Positions 43,203 through 51,444 of a stretch of 64,000 nt of DNA are shown here, piece by piece (the first letter of the stretch is position 1; every line of letters starts with the position of its first letter). The translations under genes were made by a program, and so were the position numbers. Origin of the DNA: Streptomyces sp. 6-11-2 (GTDB taxonomy: Bacteria > Actinomycetota > Actinomycetes > Streptomycetales > Streptomycetaceae); NCBI RefSeq assembly GCF_006540305.1, contig NZ_BJOR01000001.1:4464001-4528000 (forward strand), read 5' to 3'. The notes under the pieces are model-generated. The model did no database searches, was not told the DNA's origin, and was given only the letters and a program-made list of their open reading frames with translations.

Positions 43203-43280
43203 GAGCCGCCGCGGCCGGGGCCTTCCGCCCCGGGCCCCGTCCCCTCTCCCGGGGGCCGGGGCGGAGCCCCGCGGCGGCTC
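43203..43280. terminator. long GC-rich hairpin after the zinc dehydrogenase
   Basis: GAGCCGCCGCGG at 43203 pairs with CCGCGGCGGCTC at 43269, and an inner stem (CCGCCCC...GGGGCGG) extends it. It lies just past the stop at 43188 and should end transcription. Confidence 0.7.
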
Positions 43281-43384
43281 CTCTCATGCAAGCGGGACGG
43301 CCGGGAGCGGGAAAGGAACAAACGGCAGCGGTGCCCTGTTGACGCCGGTCAGGAAAGTGAACGGTCAACCAGCAGGAGGCACCC

Positions 43385-44494
43385 GTGGCGGGAGACGAGA
43401 TCAGGGGCACGGCACTCGGGACCGCCCCGGTACCCCTGTCCGTACTGGATCTGGTGACCGTGGGCGCGGGGCACACCGCCACCGAGGCGCTGCGCACCAG
43501 CGCCGCCCTGTCGAGGACCGCGGAGTCCCGTGGCTACCACCGCTACTGGGTCGCCGAGCACCACTCGATGCCGGGCGTCGCGTCCTCCTCACCGGCCGTG
43601 ATCCTCGCCCACCTCGCCGCCCACACCGACCGGATCCGCCTCGGCTCCGGCGGCGTCATGCTGCCCAACCACGCCCCGCTGGTCATCGCGGAGCAGTTCG
43701 GCACCCTGGAGGCCCTGGCACCCGGCCGTGTCGACCTGGGTCTCGGCCGCGCCCCCGGCACGGACGGCGCCACCGCCGCCGCCCTGCGCCGCACCGACCA
43801 CCTCGACCGGGGCGCCGACGACTTCCCGCAGCAGCTCGCCGAGCTGATCCGCTTCCTCGACGACGACTTCCCCGACGGCCACCCCTACCGCCGCATCCAC
43901 GCCGTGCCCGGCCCGGTCCAGGCGACCTCCCCGGGTGGCGTGCAGTCCCCGCACCGCCCGCCGGTCTGGCTGCTCGGCTCCTCCGGCTTCAGCGCCCGCC
44001 TGGCGGGCACGCTCGGCCTGCCGTTCGCCTTCGCCCACCACTTCTCCGCGCAGAACACCGTCCCGGCCCTCGACCTCTACCGCGATTCGTTCCGCCCGAG
44101 CGCGGTGCTGGACGCCCCGTACGCCCTCATCGGCGTCGCGGCCCTCGCCACCGAGGAGGAGCGCGAGGCGCGCCGCCAGGTGCTGGCCGCCGCCCTGAAC
44201 ATGGTCCGGCTGCGCACCGGCCGCCCCGGCCTCGTGCCCACCCCGGAGGAGGCGGAGGCGTACGAATTCAGCTCGATGGAGCGGGAGTTCGTCGACTCCT
44301 GGAACGCCAACGTCGTCCACGGCACCCCCGACGAGGTCCGCTCCGGCCTCGACGACCTGCAAAAGCGCACCGGCGCCGACGAGTTGATGATCACGAGCAA
44401 CGCCCACAGCGGCGCCGTACGCCTGCGCAGCTACGAACTCATCGCGGACGCCTACGGACTGCCGGCGGACGTCCGGTCGCTGTCCGGCGACTGA
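43385..44494 (+). CDS. luciferase-like (LLM) flavin oxidoreductase
   Basis: A 369-aa enzyme of the MsnO8-like LLM branch. The start is GTG 43385. The characteristic PLSVLDLVTVGAGHTATEAL beginning is followed by YHRYWVAEHHSMPGVASSSP, RIRLGSGGVMLPNHAPLVIA, FGTLEALAPGRVDLGLGRAP and the C-terminal MEREFVDSWNANVVHGTPDE. It probably uses FMN and has no assignable substrate. It ends just before a 36-bp tandem repeat and the convergent cdgA. Confidence 0.87.
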   Translation: MAGDEIRGTALGTAPVPLSVLDLVTVGAGHTATEALRTSAALSRTAESRGYHRYWVAEHHSMPGVASSSPAVILAHLAAHTDRIRLGSGGVMLPNHAPLVIAEQFGTLEALAPGRVDLGLGRAPGTDGATAAALRRTDHLDRGADDFPQQLAELIRFLDDDFPDGHPYRRIHAVPGPVQATSPGGVQSPHRPPVWLLGSSGFSARLAGTLGLPFAFAHHFSAQNTVPALDLYRDSFRPSAVLDAPYALIGVAALATEEEREARRQVLAAALNMVRLRTGRPGLVPTPEEAEAYEFSSMEREFVDSWNANVVHGTPDEVRSGLDDLQKRTGADELMITSNAHSGAVRLRSYELIADAYGLPADVRSLSGD

Positions 44495-44512
44495 ACGGGC
44501 CCGGCACCGGCC

Positions 44513-44582
44513 GGCCGAACGAGCTTGGCTCCGGCTTCGGACGCGGTCGGCCGAACGAGCTCGGTTCCGGCTTCAGGCGCGG
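44513..44582. repeat. 36-bp imperfect tandem repeat between LLM gene and cdgA
   Basis: GGCCGAACGAGCTTGGCTCC... at 44513 is repeated at 44549 with a few changes. The second copy reaches into the stop region of the GGDEF-EAL gene (44573). It resembles other 3'-end duplications in this window. Confidence 0.8.
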
Positions 44583-46777
44583 CCGTCCAGCAGCTCGGAG
44601 ATGCGGTCGGGCGACACCGGCCGGGAGTACAGCCACCCCTGTCCGGTGTCGCAGCCGATCCGGCGCAGCCTGCTCGCCTGGTCCGTCGTCTCCACGCACT
44701 CGGCGGTGACGGTCAGCCCCAGCCGGTGGGCGAGCTGGATCATCGCCTCCACGATGACCTCGTCCGCCGGGCTCGGCCGGCTCGCCGCGCCCTCCGGCTC
44801 CTCGTGCTGGAACCCCCGTACGAAGGAGCCGTCCAGCTTCAGCGCCGACACCGGCAGGCGGCTCAGGTAGGCGAGGTTGGAGTATCCGGTGCCGAAGTCG
44901 TCGATGGCGATGTGCACGCCCATGTCGTTCAGGGACCGCAGGGCCTCGAGCGGCCCCCCGGCCGAGCCCATCACGGCCGACTCGGTCAGCTCCAGCTGGA
45001 GCAGGTGCGGCGCCAGCCCGGTCCGGGCGAGCACCTCGGCCACGTCCGCGACCAGGTCGGAGTCCCACACCTGCCGGACGGCCACGTTGACGCTGACGAA
45101 GATCGGCGGCTCGTCCGGGTGGTCCAGCTGCCAGCGGCGGGCCTGGTGGCAGGCGGTGGCCAGGATCCAGCGGCCCAGCGGCACGATCGAGCCGTCCTCC
45201 TCCGCCAGCGCGATGAACCGATTCGGCGTCAGCGTGCCGAACTCAGGGTGCCGCCAGCGGACGAGGGCCTCGACCCCGCGCAGCCGCCCGTCCTCCATGC
45301 CGACCAGCGGCTGGTACTCCAGGGCGAACTCGCCGCGTTCGACGGCCGCGCGCAGCGTGGAGACCAGGGCCTGACGGGTCATGCGGTGCGCGTTGCGCTC
45401 GGGGTCGAACAGTGTCCAGCGGGCCTTGCCGTCGGCCTTCGCCCAGTACAGCGTCGTGTCGGCGGCCTGCATCAGCGCGGTGGCCGACGATCCGGCCGCG
45501 TGCCGCTCGACCACGCCGATGGACGCCGACACCGACAGCAGTCGGCCGGCGACCTCGAAGGGTTCCTGGAGGGCCGAGAGCACCGACTCGGCCAGCTCCG
45601 CGAGCTGCTCGGTGCCGGTCGAGTCCTCGACGAGCAGCGCGAACTCGTCGCCGCCCAGCCTGGCCACCAGCGGTGTGCTCGTCCGGCCGTGGCCGGCCTC
45701 GTCGGCGCACCGGGTCAGCCGTTCGGCCACCGCGGCGAGCAGCCGGTCGCCGACGCGGTGGCCGAGGGTGTCGTTGACCGCTTTGAAGCCGTCGAGGTCC
45801 AGGTAGCACAGGCCGACCCGGCCGCTTCCGCCGCGCTCGTACGACTCCGTCTCCAGCGCGGCCGACAGGCGCTCGAAGAACAGGGTGCGGTTGGGCAGCC
45901 GGGTCACCGGGTCGTGGTTCTTCAAGTGCCGCAGCCGGGCCTGGAGTTCGCGCCGGGCGCTGATGTCGGCCACGGACAGCAGCACGCCCGGGGAGCCGGG
46001 GGTCAGGGGCGCGACCGTGACCTGGACCCACAGCCGGTGGCCGTCGGGGTGCTTGAGCCGGCGGGCGCAGCGCAGCCGGGCCTGCCGGCCGCGCAGCACC
46101 TCGCCGTAGGCGTGCCGGGTGCGGGCGTCGGAGGCCAGGTCCACCAGATCGGCGGCGGGCTGACCGGCCAGCTCGTCGGGGCCGGCGCCGAGGAGCGCGC
46201 CGAAGGTCTCGTTGGCGCTGACGACCAGGCCCTCGTGGTCGACGACGGCCATCGCCAGCGGCGCCGCGGAGAACGCGGACCGGAAGGGGCGCTCGGCGCC
46301 GGTGTCCGGGCCGGGGGCCGGGGCGGTGTTCAGGGCGGGGTTCGGAGCGGCGTTCAGGAAGGCGTCCGGGGTGGGGTCCGGGGCCGGTTCCAGGTCGGGT
46401 TGAGGGGCCGGTTCCAGGATGGATTCGGATGCCGGTTCCGGGATGGGTTCCGGGGCTGATTCCCGGGCGGGTACCGGGGTGGTGCAGGCCGGTGGTGGTG
46501 CGGACCCGAGCAGGTCCATGACGGCGGGCACGGATTCGGCCAGGACGGTGAATCGGGGGGCGGCGGGAGCCGGTTCCGCCATCGGAGTGAGGCCGTGGGC
46601 GGGGAGGAACCCGGCGGGACCGGCGCCGGAGGGCGCGGGCGCGGTGGGGGCGACGGCCCGCTCGGCCGCGGCGGCCGTGGCCGGATCGGTACCCGGAGGC
46701 CTCGCGACATCACTCTCTGTGACAATAGGTCGGATGAGATCTGCCGCGGGCGTCGGCCCTTCGGACGTTCCGCTCAC
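44573..46777 (-). CDS. cdgA: CdgA-like PAS-GGDEF-EAL c-di-GMP enzyme
   Basis: A 734-aa protein starting at GTG 46777 after GGGAGCG. Residues 1-160 are Pro/Ala rich with a PEP/PAPE run (EPIPEPASESILEPAPQPDL). A PAS domain follows (FSAAPLAMAVVDHEGLVVSA). The GGDEF domain has the intact motif near residue 374 (ARLGGDEFALLVEDS). The EAL domain has EALVRWRH near 502 and DDFGTGYSNLAYL. Both active sites look complete, so it could make or degrade c-di-GMP. In S. coelicolor the protein in this region, CdgA (SCO2817), is a BldD target that controls development. That link is from memory and position. Confidence 0.83.
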   Translation of the reverse strand: MSGTSEGPTPAADLIRPIVTESDVARPPGTDPATAAAAERAVAPTAPAPSGAGPAGFLPAHGLTPMAEPAPAAPRFTVLAESVPAVMDLLGSAPPPACTTPVPARESAPEPIPEPASESILEPAPQPDLEPAPDPTPDAFLNAAPNPALNTAPAPGPDTGAERPFRSAFSAAPLAMAVVDHEGLVVSANETFGALLGAGPDELAGQPAADLVDLASDARTRHAYGEVLRGRQARLRCARRLKHPDGHRLWVQVTVAPLTPGSPGVLLSVADISARRELQARLRHLKNHDPVTRLPNRTLFFERLSAALETESYERGGSGRVGLCYLDLDGFKAVNDTLGHRVGDRLLAAVAERLTRCADEAGHGRTSTPLVARLGGDEFALLVEDSTGTEQLAELAESVLSALQEPFEVAGRLLSVSASIGVVERHAAGSSATALMQAADTTLYWAKADGKARWTLFDPERNAHRMTRQALVSTLRAAVERGEFALEYQPLVGMEDGRLRGVEALVRWRHPEFGTLTPNRFIALAEEDGSIVPLGRWILATACHQARRWQLDHPDEPPIFVSVNVAVRQVWDSDLVADVAEVLARTGLAPHLLQLELTESAVMGSAGGPLEALRSLNDMGVHIAIDDFGTGYSNLAYLSRLPVSALKLDGSFVRGFQHEEPEGAASRPSPADEVIVEAMIQLAHRLGLTVTAECVETTDQASRLRRIGCDTGQGWLYSRPVSPDRISELLDGRA

Positions 46778-47178
46778 CGCTCGCTCCCGCAGTGCACTCG
46801 GTTCTTCTTATCGGTCTCGTCGGGTGGCCGACCGGGTGGTGGACGGCGGCCCGGCCCGTGTCCGCGCAGGAAGGTGCAGGGAAAGTGTGTCGATCATAGA
46901 TGCCGTCGGCGAACCCCTTCCAGCCGCTCGCCGGTCCCGCGCGGCGGCCGGCCGTTCGTCCGGATCGTTTCCGATCACGCTTGGACGGGTTCTTCATATG
47001 GCTGACCGCTTGTGACGTTCCGTGAGCGGTCCGGGGGGCGTCGTATCCCTGGAATCGCGTCGGACCGTCCTGTCGTGAACTCGCTTCCCTCACCCTTCCG
47101 GTGCAGACAAACAGGGCGTACCCCTACAAACTCCCACAGGCTGGGTGCGGTGTCCCGCGAACCGCCCCGGAGGTCCCT
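46778..47178. other. intergenic region between cdgA and the M6 protease
   Basis: No credible gene lies here. A -10-like TATGAT is at 46893-46898 on the minus strand, which would give about a 110-nt cdgA leader. The right side holds the protease promoter and the GGAGG at 47169. Short frames in this gap have streptomycete codon noise only. Confidence 0.5.
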
Positions 47179-48498
47179 GTGCCGTGTCAGCTGCCCCTGA
47201 AGGCGCTCGGCCACGACGTCCTCAGAGCGCTGAACCAGGCCGGGGTGCGCCCCAGGCTGCGCAGCACCGCGGCCGTGTTCACCACCATGTCGGCGGTCGC
47301 CGCCACCTCGATCCTGGGCGGGCCCTCGGTCGCCGAGCCGTTCTCCACCGCGCTCTGCGCCCTGCAACGCACGGACGCCCACCACTCGGAGGGACTGGAC
47401 ACCTGGAACCCCTCCTACGTACGGCCGACCGGGACGCTGAACGCCGTCCTGGTGTTCCTGTCCTTCCCGGACTCCACCCCGCGCACCACCCCGGCCGAAC
47501 TCACCGCCGACCACTTCCCGGCCACCAGCCGGTACTTCGAACAGGCGTCGTACGGCAGGTTCACCCTGCGCCCCCACCCGCTGCGGCGCTGGACCCGGAT
47601 GCCGCGTCCGTCCACGGCGTACGCCATGCACCGGGACTGGAACGCTCGGGACCGCACCGCGTATCTGCACGACGCGCTCGCCGCGGCCGACCCCGAGGTC
47701 GACTTCTCGCGCTACGACGTCGTCTACTTCGTCGCCGACCCGGACGCGCCCGGCGTCGACTCGGACGCGACGAAGGTCGTCAATCTGGACACCCCGCTGC
47801 GAGCCGACGGCAAGGAGATCCGGCGGGTGGTGACGGTCTTCGAACGGCACCCGCCGGACCGGCTGGTGCTCGCCCACGAGTCCGGGCACGTCTTCGACCT
47901 GCCCGACCTGTACCACCGGCCCGCGGACGGCAAGGGCGACTGGGACACCTACGTCGGGGACTGGGACCTGATGGGCAGCCAGTTCGGCCTCTCGCCCGAC
48001 CTGTTCGCCTGGCACAAGTGGAAGCTCGGGTGGCTGGACCCCCGTCAGGTGACCTGTGTGCGAGGGGGACCGATCCGGCTGACCCTGGAACCGGTGGAGG
48101 TGGGCCCGGCGGGTGCGGGTTCGTCGGTGACGGCCACCGCCGGGTCGCCGCTGTTCGGGCTCGGCAGCGGAACGAAGCTGGTGGTGGTGCGCACCGGGAG
48201 CGACAGCGTGCTGGCCATCGAGGCGCGGGCGTCGGTCGGCAACGACGTGACCGGGTGCCGGCAGGGGGTGCTGGTGTACCGGGTGCGCAGCGGGGCGGAC
48301 TCCGGTGGCGGCCCGGTCGAGGTGATCGACGCCCATCCGCACACCGATGCCTGCGAGGGGACCTCGGTCCAGCCCGCGCTGGCCGATGCCCCGATCGACG
48401 TGGGGGAGAGCTTCACCGTGCCGGGCGACGGGGTCCGGGTGGAGGTGGAGAACCGTACGGCGTCCGGCGCGTACACCGTCAAGATCACCACGGCGTGA
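47179..48498 (+). CDS. secreted M6-family metalloprotease
   Basis: A 439-aa protein with GTG 47179 after CCGGAGG. An N-terminal signal region (FTTMSAVAATSILGGPSVAE) is followed by a zinc protease domain. The catalytic HExxH is LAHESGHVFDLPDLY (His233, Glu234, His237), as in immune-inhibitor-A (M6) proteases. The C-terminal half is beta-rich (GPIRLTLEPVEVGPAG, VRVEVENRTASGAYTVKIT). It likely degrades host or medium proteins. It is followed by a hairpin and the third tRNA-Lys. Confidence 0.85.
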   Translation: MPCQLPLKALGHDVLRALNQAGVRPRLRSTAAVFTTMSAVAATSILGGPSVAEPFSTALCALQRTDAHHSEGLDTWNPSYVRPTGTLNAVLVFLSFPDSTPRTTPAELTADHFPATSRYFEQASYGRFTLRPHPLRRWTRMPRPSTAYAMHRDWNARDRTAYLHDALAAADPEVDFSRYDVVYFVADPDAPGVDSDATKVVNLDTPLRADGKEIRRVVTVFERHPPDRLVLAHESGHVFDLPDLYHRPADGKGDWDTYVGDWDLMGSQFGLSPDLFAWHKWKLGWLDPRQVTCVRGGPIRLTLEPVEVGPAGAGSSVTATAGSPLFGLGSGTKLVVVRTGSDSVLAIEARASVGNDVTGCRQGVLVYRVRSGADSGGGPVEVIDAHPHTDACEGTSVQPALADAPIDVGESFTVPGDGVRVEVENRTASGAYTVKITTA

Positions 48499-48517
48499 CG
48501 CCGGCCGCACACACAGC

Positions 48518-48560
48518 GATGGCGAGACCGGTTCGCTCTCCGCGACCCTGTCTCGCCATC
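48518..48560 (-). terminator. terminator of the third tRNA-Lys
   Basis: An 11-bp stem, GATGGCGAGAC with GTCTCGCCATC, encloses 21 bases. It lies 8 bp from the tRNA 3' end on the minus strand and may also stop the M6 protease mRNA on the plus strand. Confidence 0.65.
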
Positions 48561-48567
48561 GTCATCG

Positions 48568-48641
48568 TGCGCCGCCAGGGACTCGAACCCCGGACCCGCT
48601 GATTAAGAGTCAGCTGCTCTAACCAACTGAGCTAGCGGCGC
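48568..48641 (-). tRNA. tRNA-Lys (anticodon CUU), copy 3
   Basis: A 74-nt gene identical to copies 1 and 2. The 5' end (GCGCCGCTAG) lies inside the last codons and stop of the small protein ending at 48632, so its promoter must lie within that coding region. Confidence 0.95.
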
Positions 48642-49270
48642 CTGCTGACGTCGTAGACCTTAGCATCCTGGCCGCTGGGAGGAAAAATCGATATCCGCAC
48701 CGCCGCGCGGGCCGCCCGCACGGCCGCCCAGAGCATGATCTCCGGGCCCGGCAGCCAGGGGTGGCGGGTGTCCGGAGCGACGAGCCAGCGGGAGGCCGGC
48801 CGTGCGGGCGGGGTGTCGTCGGACAGGGCCGGAAGGGTCACCGCGTCGCCCTTGCCGTGGCACAGCAGGGGCGGGATGCCCTCCTTCCGGCCGGCCTCCC
48901 GGCCCCGGGACCCCCACTCCTCCCACTCCAGCAGCGAGGGCAGCCGGTGCGCGGTGCCCGGCGCGGCGAACAGCAGCATCCGTCCCCGGTGGACGGCCAC
49001 CGGGCCCGACCCCGGACCTTCGTCCCACAGCCGGTCCAGCATCCGGCGGCCGAAGATCGCGGGCACGTTCACCATGTCGAAGACGGTGCCGCAGGGCAGT
49101 ACGAGCGGTGCGTCCGGCCGCTCCCGCCAGAGGGCGAGCGTGCTGCGGGGGTACGCGCCCGCCGAGGCCAGCCAGGCGGCGCCGTCCGCGGTGACGCCCG
49201 AGGCGTCGGAGCGGCGGCCTGCCCACTGGTCGAGGTGGTCGACGAAGGGTTCGTTGCCTGTGCGGCTCAT
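48632..49270 (-). CDS. PrimPol-like small protein whose stop lies in tRNA-Lys
   Basis: A 212-aa protein from ATG 49270. It has VLPCGTVFDMVNVPAIFGRR, SGPVAVHRGRMLLFAAPGTA, and SRWLVAPDTRHPWLPGPEIM. Similar short proteins in Streptomyces are often labelled bifunctional DNA primase/polymerase, N-terminal type; I infer the tie but cannot show active-site residues. The last residues are DVSRRR and the stop comes from the TAG in the tRNA 5' end. The order FDxVxxP...GPV...GR...PGT resembles the protein at 57989. Confidence 0.6.
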   Translation of the reverse strand: MSRTGNEPFVDHLDQWAGRRSDASGVTADGAAWLASAGAYPRSTLALWRERPDAPLVLPCGTVFDMVNVPAIFGRRMLDRLWDEGPGSGPVAVHRGRMLLFAAPGTAHRLPSLLEWEEWGSRGREAGRKEGIPPLLCHGKGDAVTLPALSDDTPPARPASRWLVAPDTRHPWLPGPEIMLWAAVRAARAAVRISIFPPSGQDAKVYDVSRRR

Positions 49271-49402
49271 GGCGGATATATCTACCCGCTGTGAACGGGC
49301 GATTCCACAGGGTTGCGGGAAACCGGGACGCGGAAGGGCGGGTCGGGGTATCTTACGCGCTCGGCATATGCCAGAGCCGGGGGAAGCGCGAGGCGCGGGG
49401 GG

Positions 49403-49777
49403 TCAGACGGGGTCGGCCGGGTTGGCGTGCACGCCGTCCTCGGCTCCGCTCAGCAGGTCCCGCCCGAACTCCACCATCTTCTTGGCGTAGTCCTCGGTCC
49501 AGTCCGCCCGCTCGGCGATGGCCGCCGGGGTCAGCCGGTCGAAGCGCCGCGGATCGGAGAGCTGCGCCGCCGCGATCGCCTGGAACTCCACCGCCCGGTC
49601 GGCCGCCGCGCGGAACGCGAGCGTCAGCTCCGTCGCCCGCGCGAGCAGCGCCCGCGGATCGTCGATCGACTCCAGGTCGAAGAAGTGCTCGGGGTCGGCG
49701 GCCGCCTCGGCCGGCTCGAAGAGCAGGGGCGCGGGGCGTAGCCGCGGATCGTCACGACGCGGCGTTGGCTCCGCCAT
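49403..49777 (-). CDS. small conserved helical protein
   Basis: A 124-aa protein from ATG 49777 after GAGGAGG. It has DPEHFFDLESIDDPRALLAR, AAADRAVEFQAIAAAQLSDP and ADWTEDYAKKMVEFGRDLLS, all likely helical. No known domain is recognised. It is separate from the helicase operon, with a 290-bp gap that contains a duplicated gene end. Confidence 0.7.
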   Translation of the reverse strand: MAEPTPRRDDPRLRPAPLLFEPAEAAADPEHFFDLESIDDPRALLARATELTLAFRAAADRAVEFQAIAAAQLSDPRRFDRLTPAAIAERADWTEDYAKKMVEFGRDLLSGAEDGVHANPADPV

Positions 49778-49947
49778 GTCTCGACCTCCTCGTACGGTTC
49801 GGATGACACCGCCCTGTGAAAGGGCCACCCTCCATTGTCTCCCGGGAACGCAAGGGGGCGGGGGCAGCCCGCCCCAACCCACCCGTCAACTCCTCTGCCC
49901 CGCCGGGCCACCGGCGACCGTGACCGGCGCTCCGGGCACGCCGGGCC

Positions 49948-50140
49948 ACTCGGTGTTCTCGCAGGTGGGCGAGTACCGCGTGGTTGGCCTTCCAGCCGTC
50001 CGGGCTGTGTTCGTCTGCCGCCCTCGGCGGTGTGCCGGACTCCGTCCGGGGGGAGGCCGTGTGGTGGTCACGGTCGCCAGGCGACTCGGTGTTCTCGCAG
50101 GTGGGCGAGTACCGCGTGGTTCGCCTCCCACCCGTCCGGG
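49948..50140. repeat. 57-bp direct repeat: extra copy of the helicase 3' end
   Basis: ACTCGGTGTTCTCGCAGGTG... at 49948-50004 is repeated at 50084-50140 with 3 changes near its right end. The second copy holds the helicase C terminus (WEANHAVLAHLREHRVAW). The first copy, outside the gene, would code almost the same peptide. It looks like the remnant of a paralogous gene end or a local duplication. Confidence 0.85.
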
Positions 50141-51444
50141 AACTTCACCGTCACGCCCAGTTGGACCGGTTCCGTCGACGGGTGGTCGTCCAGGAGGTCG
50201 GTGACCCCCGCGCGGCAGACCACGACGCAGGCGTGCCGGTGGCGGGAGGCGAGGACGCACAGGCGGCCGGTCTCCAGGTGGAACGCGGTGGCGTCGGGGC
50301 GTCCGGAGAGCGGGTGCAGCACGACCGTGACGTCGAACTCACGGCCCTGGAGGCGGTTCGCCGTGTCCACGGTGACATCCGTCACGCCCAGTTCCGCCAG
50401 CGCCGCGCGCACGGCGGCCGCCTGGTCGCGGTGCGCCGTGCCGACGGCGATCCGGTCGGCGGTCAGCGGCGCCGGGTTCGGCGACCGCTCCGAGACGGCC
50501 GCCCCGCCCCGCTCCAGCAGCCGCCGTACGACCGCCGCCACCGCCCGCACCGCCTCCGGGTCGGTGCGTGGAGTGTGCCGCGCGGGCAGCTCCAGCAGGC
50601 CCCAGCCGGACTCGGCGGCCTCGTCGAGCACCCGGTCGGGACCCGAGCCGTTCGAGGGGACCGCGAACGTCAGCCGCCGGTCCCCGGCCGACGTGCCGCT
50701 GCGGAACGGCGTGTACGGGTAGAACGCGTCGGAGACCAGGGGCGCCGCCGACGCGGGAAGCCGCCAGGACACCGGCAACCGGTGCTGGGGCAGCTGCGGA
50801 TTGTGGGCCAGCAGCGTCGTCACCGCGGACGCCGACGGGTCGTAGGACAGGCCCGCCCACTGCTCGCTGCCGACGATCGCGAACGGGTCCAGCTGACCCG
50901 GATCACCCACGAACAACGCCCGCTCGAACAGCCCGGCGACCGCGAGCAGGGCGTCCGAGCGCATCTGGTACGCCTCGTCGACGATCGCGTGCCGCCACGG
51001 CTCGTCGACCTTCACATGCGCCCACTTCGCGGCGGTCGACAGGACCACGTCGAGTCCGGCGAGGTCGGCCGCCTTCGCCGACTTCCGTACGTTCGGCAGG
51101 CCGTCGAGCGCCTTGTCGTACGGGTCGGCGTCACTGCTGTGCAGCCGGCCCACGGGCAGTTCGGGATTCTTCTCCGCCAGCCGCAGCACCAGGTCGTCGA
51201 CCTGGGCGTTGGTCTGCGCGACCACCATCAGCGGCCGTCCGGCGGCAGCCAGCTCCAGCGCCGCGCGCACGACCAGCGTCGACTTCCCCGCGCCGGGCGG
51301 GGAGTCGACGACGACCCCGCGGTCCGAGCCGTGCAGGGTGTCGCGGAGGATCGCGTCGGTCGCGCGGGCGGCCGCCGCCCCGGGGTCGAAGGGCGCCCGG
51401 AGGCCGCCGGGGCCGATCGCGGGGTCCTGGGCGGGGGCGGTCAC
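50068..51444 (-). CDS. SF1 DNA2/NAM7-type helicase
   Basis: A 458-aa protein starting at GTG 51444, overlapping the previous gene's stop by 4 bases. It has Walker A VDSPPGAGKSTLVVR (47-60), Walker B-like VDEAY (155-159), motif III GDPGQLDPF (180-188), motif V ANRLQGREFDVTVVLHP and motif VI LCVLASRHRHACVVV. The DNA2/UPF1 family unwinds DNA or RNA and often pairs with a nuclease. It is the third gene of an operon with a Cas4/RecB-like nuclease and an unknown protein. Confidence 0.88.
   Translation of the reverse strand: MTAPAQDPAIGPGGLRAPFDPGAAAARATDAILRDTLHGSDRGVVVDSPPGAGKSTLVVRAALELAAAGRPLMVVAQTNAQVDDLVLRLAEKNPELPVGRLHSSDADPYDKALDGLPNVRKSAKAADLAGLDVVLSTAAKWAHVKVDEPWRHAIVDEAYQMRSDALLAVAGLFERALFVGDPGQLDPFAIVGSEQWAGLSYDPSASAVTTLLAHNPQLPQHRLPVSWRLPASAAPLVSDAFYPYTPFRSGTSAGDRRLTFAVPSNGSGPDRVLDEAAESGWGLLELPARHTPRTDPEAVRAVAAVVRRLLERGGAAVSERSPNPAPLTADRIAVGTAHRDQAAAVRAALAELGVTDVTVDTANRLQGREFDVTVVLHPLSGRPDATAFHLETGRLCVLASRHRHACVVVCRAGVTDLLDDHPSTEPVQLGVTVKFPDGWEANHAVLAHLREHRVAWRP

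Noticed and set aside
29589..48641. tRNA-Lys genes as attachment sites of integrated elements
   Set aside because: No integrase, excisionase or partial tRNA copies are seen nearby, so the copies look like ordinary tRNA genes.
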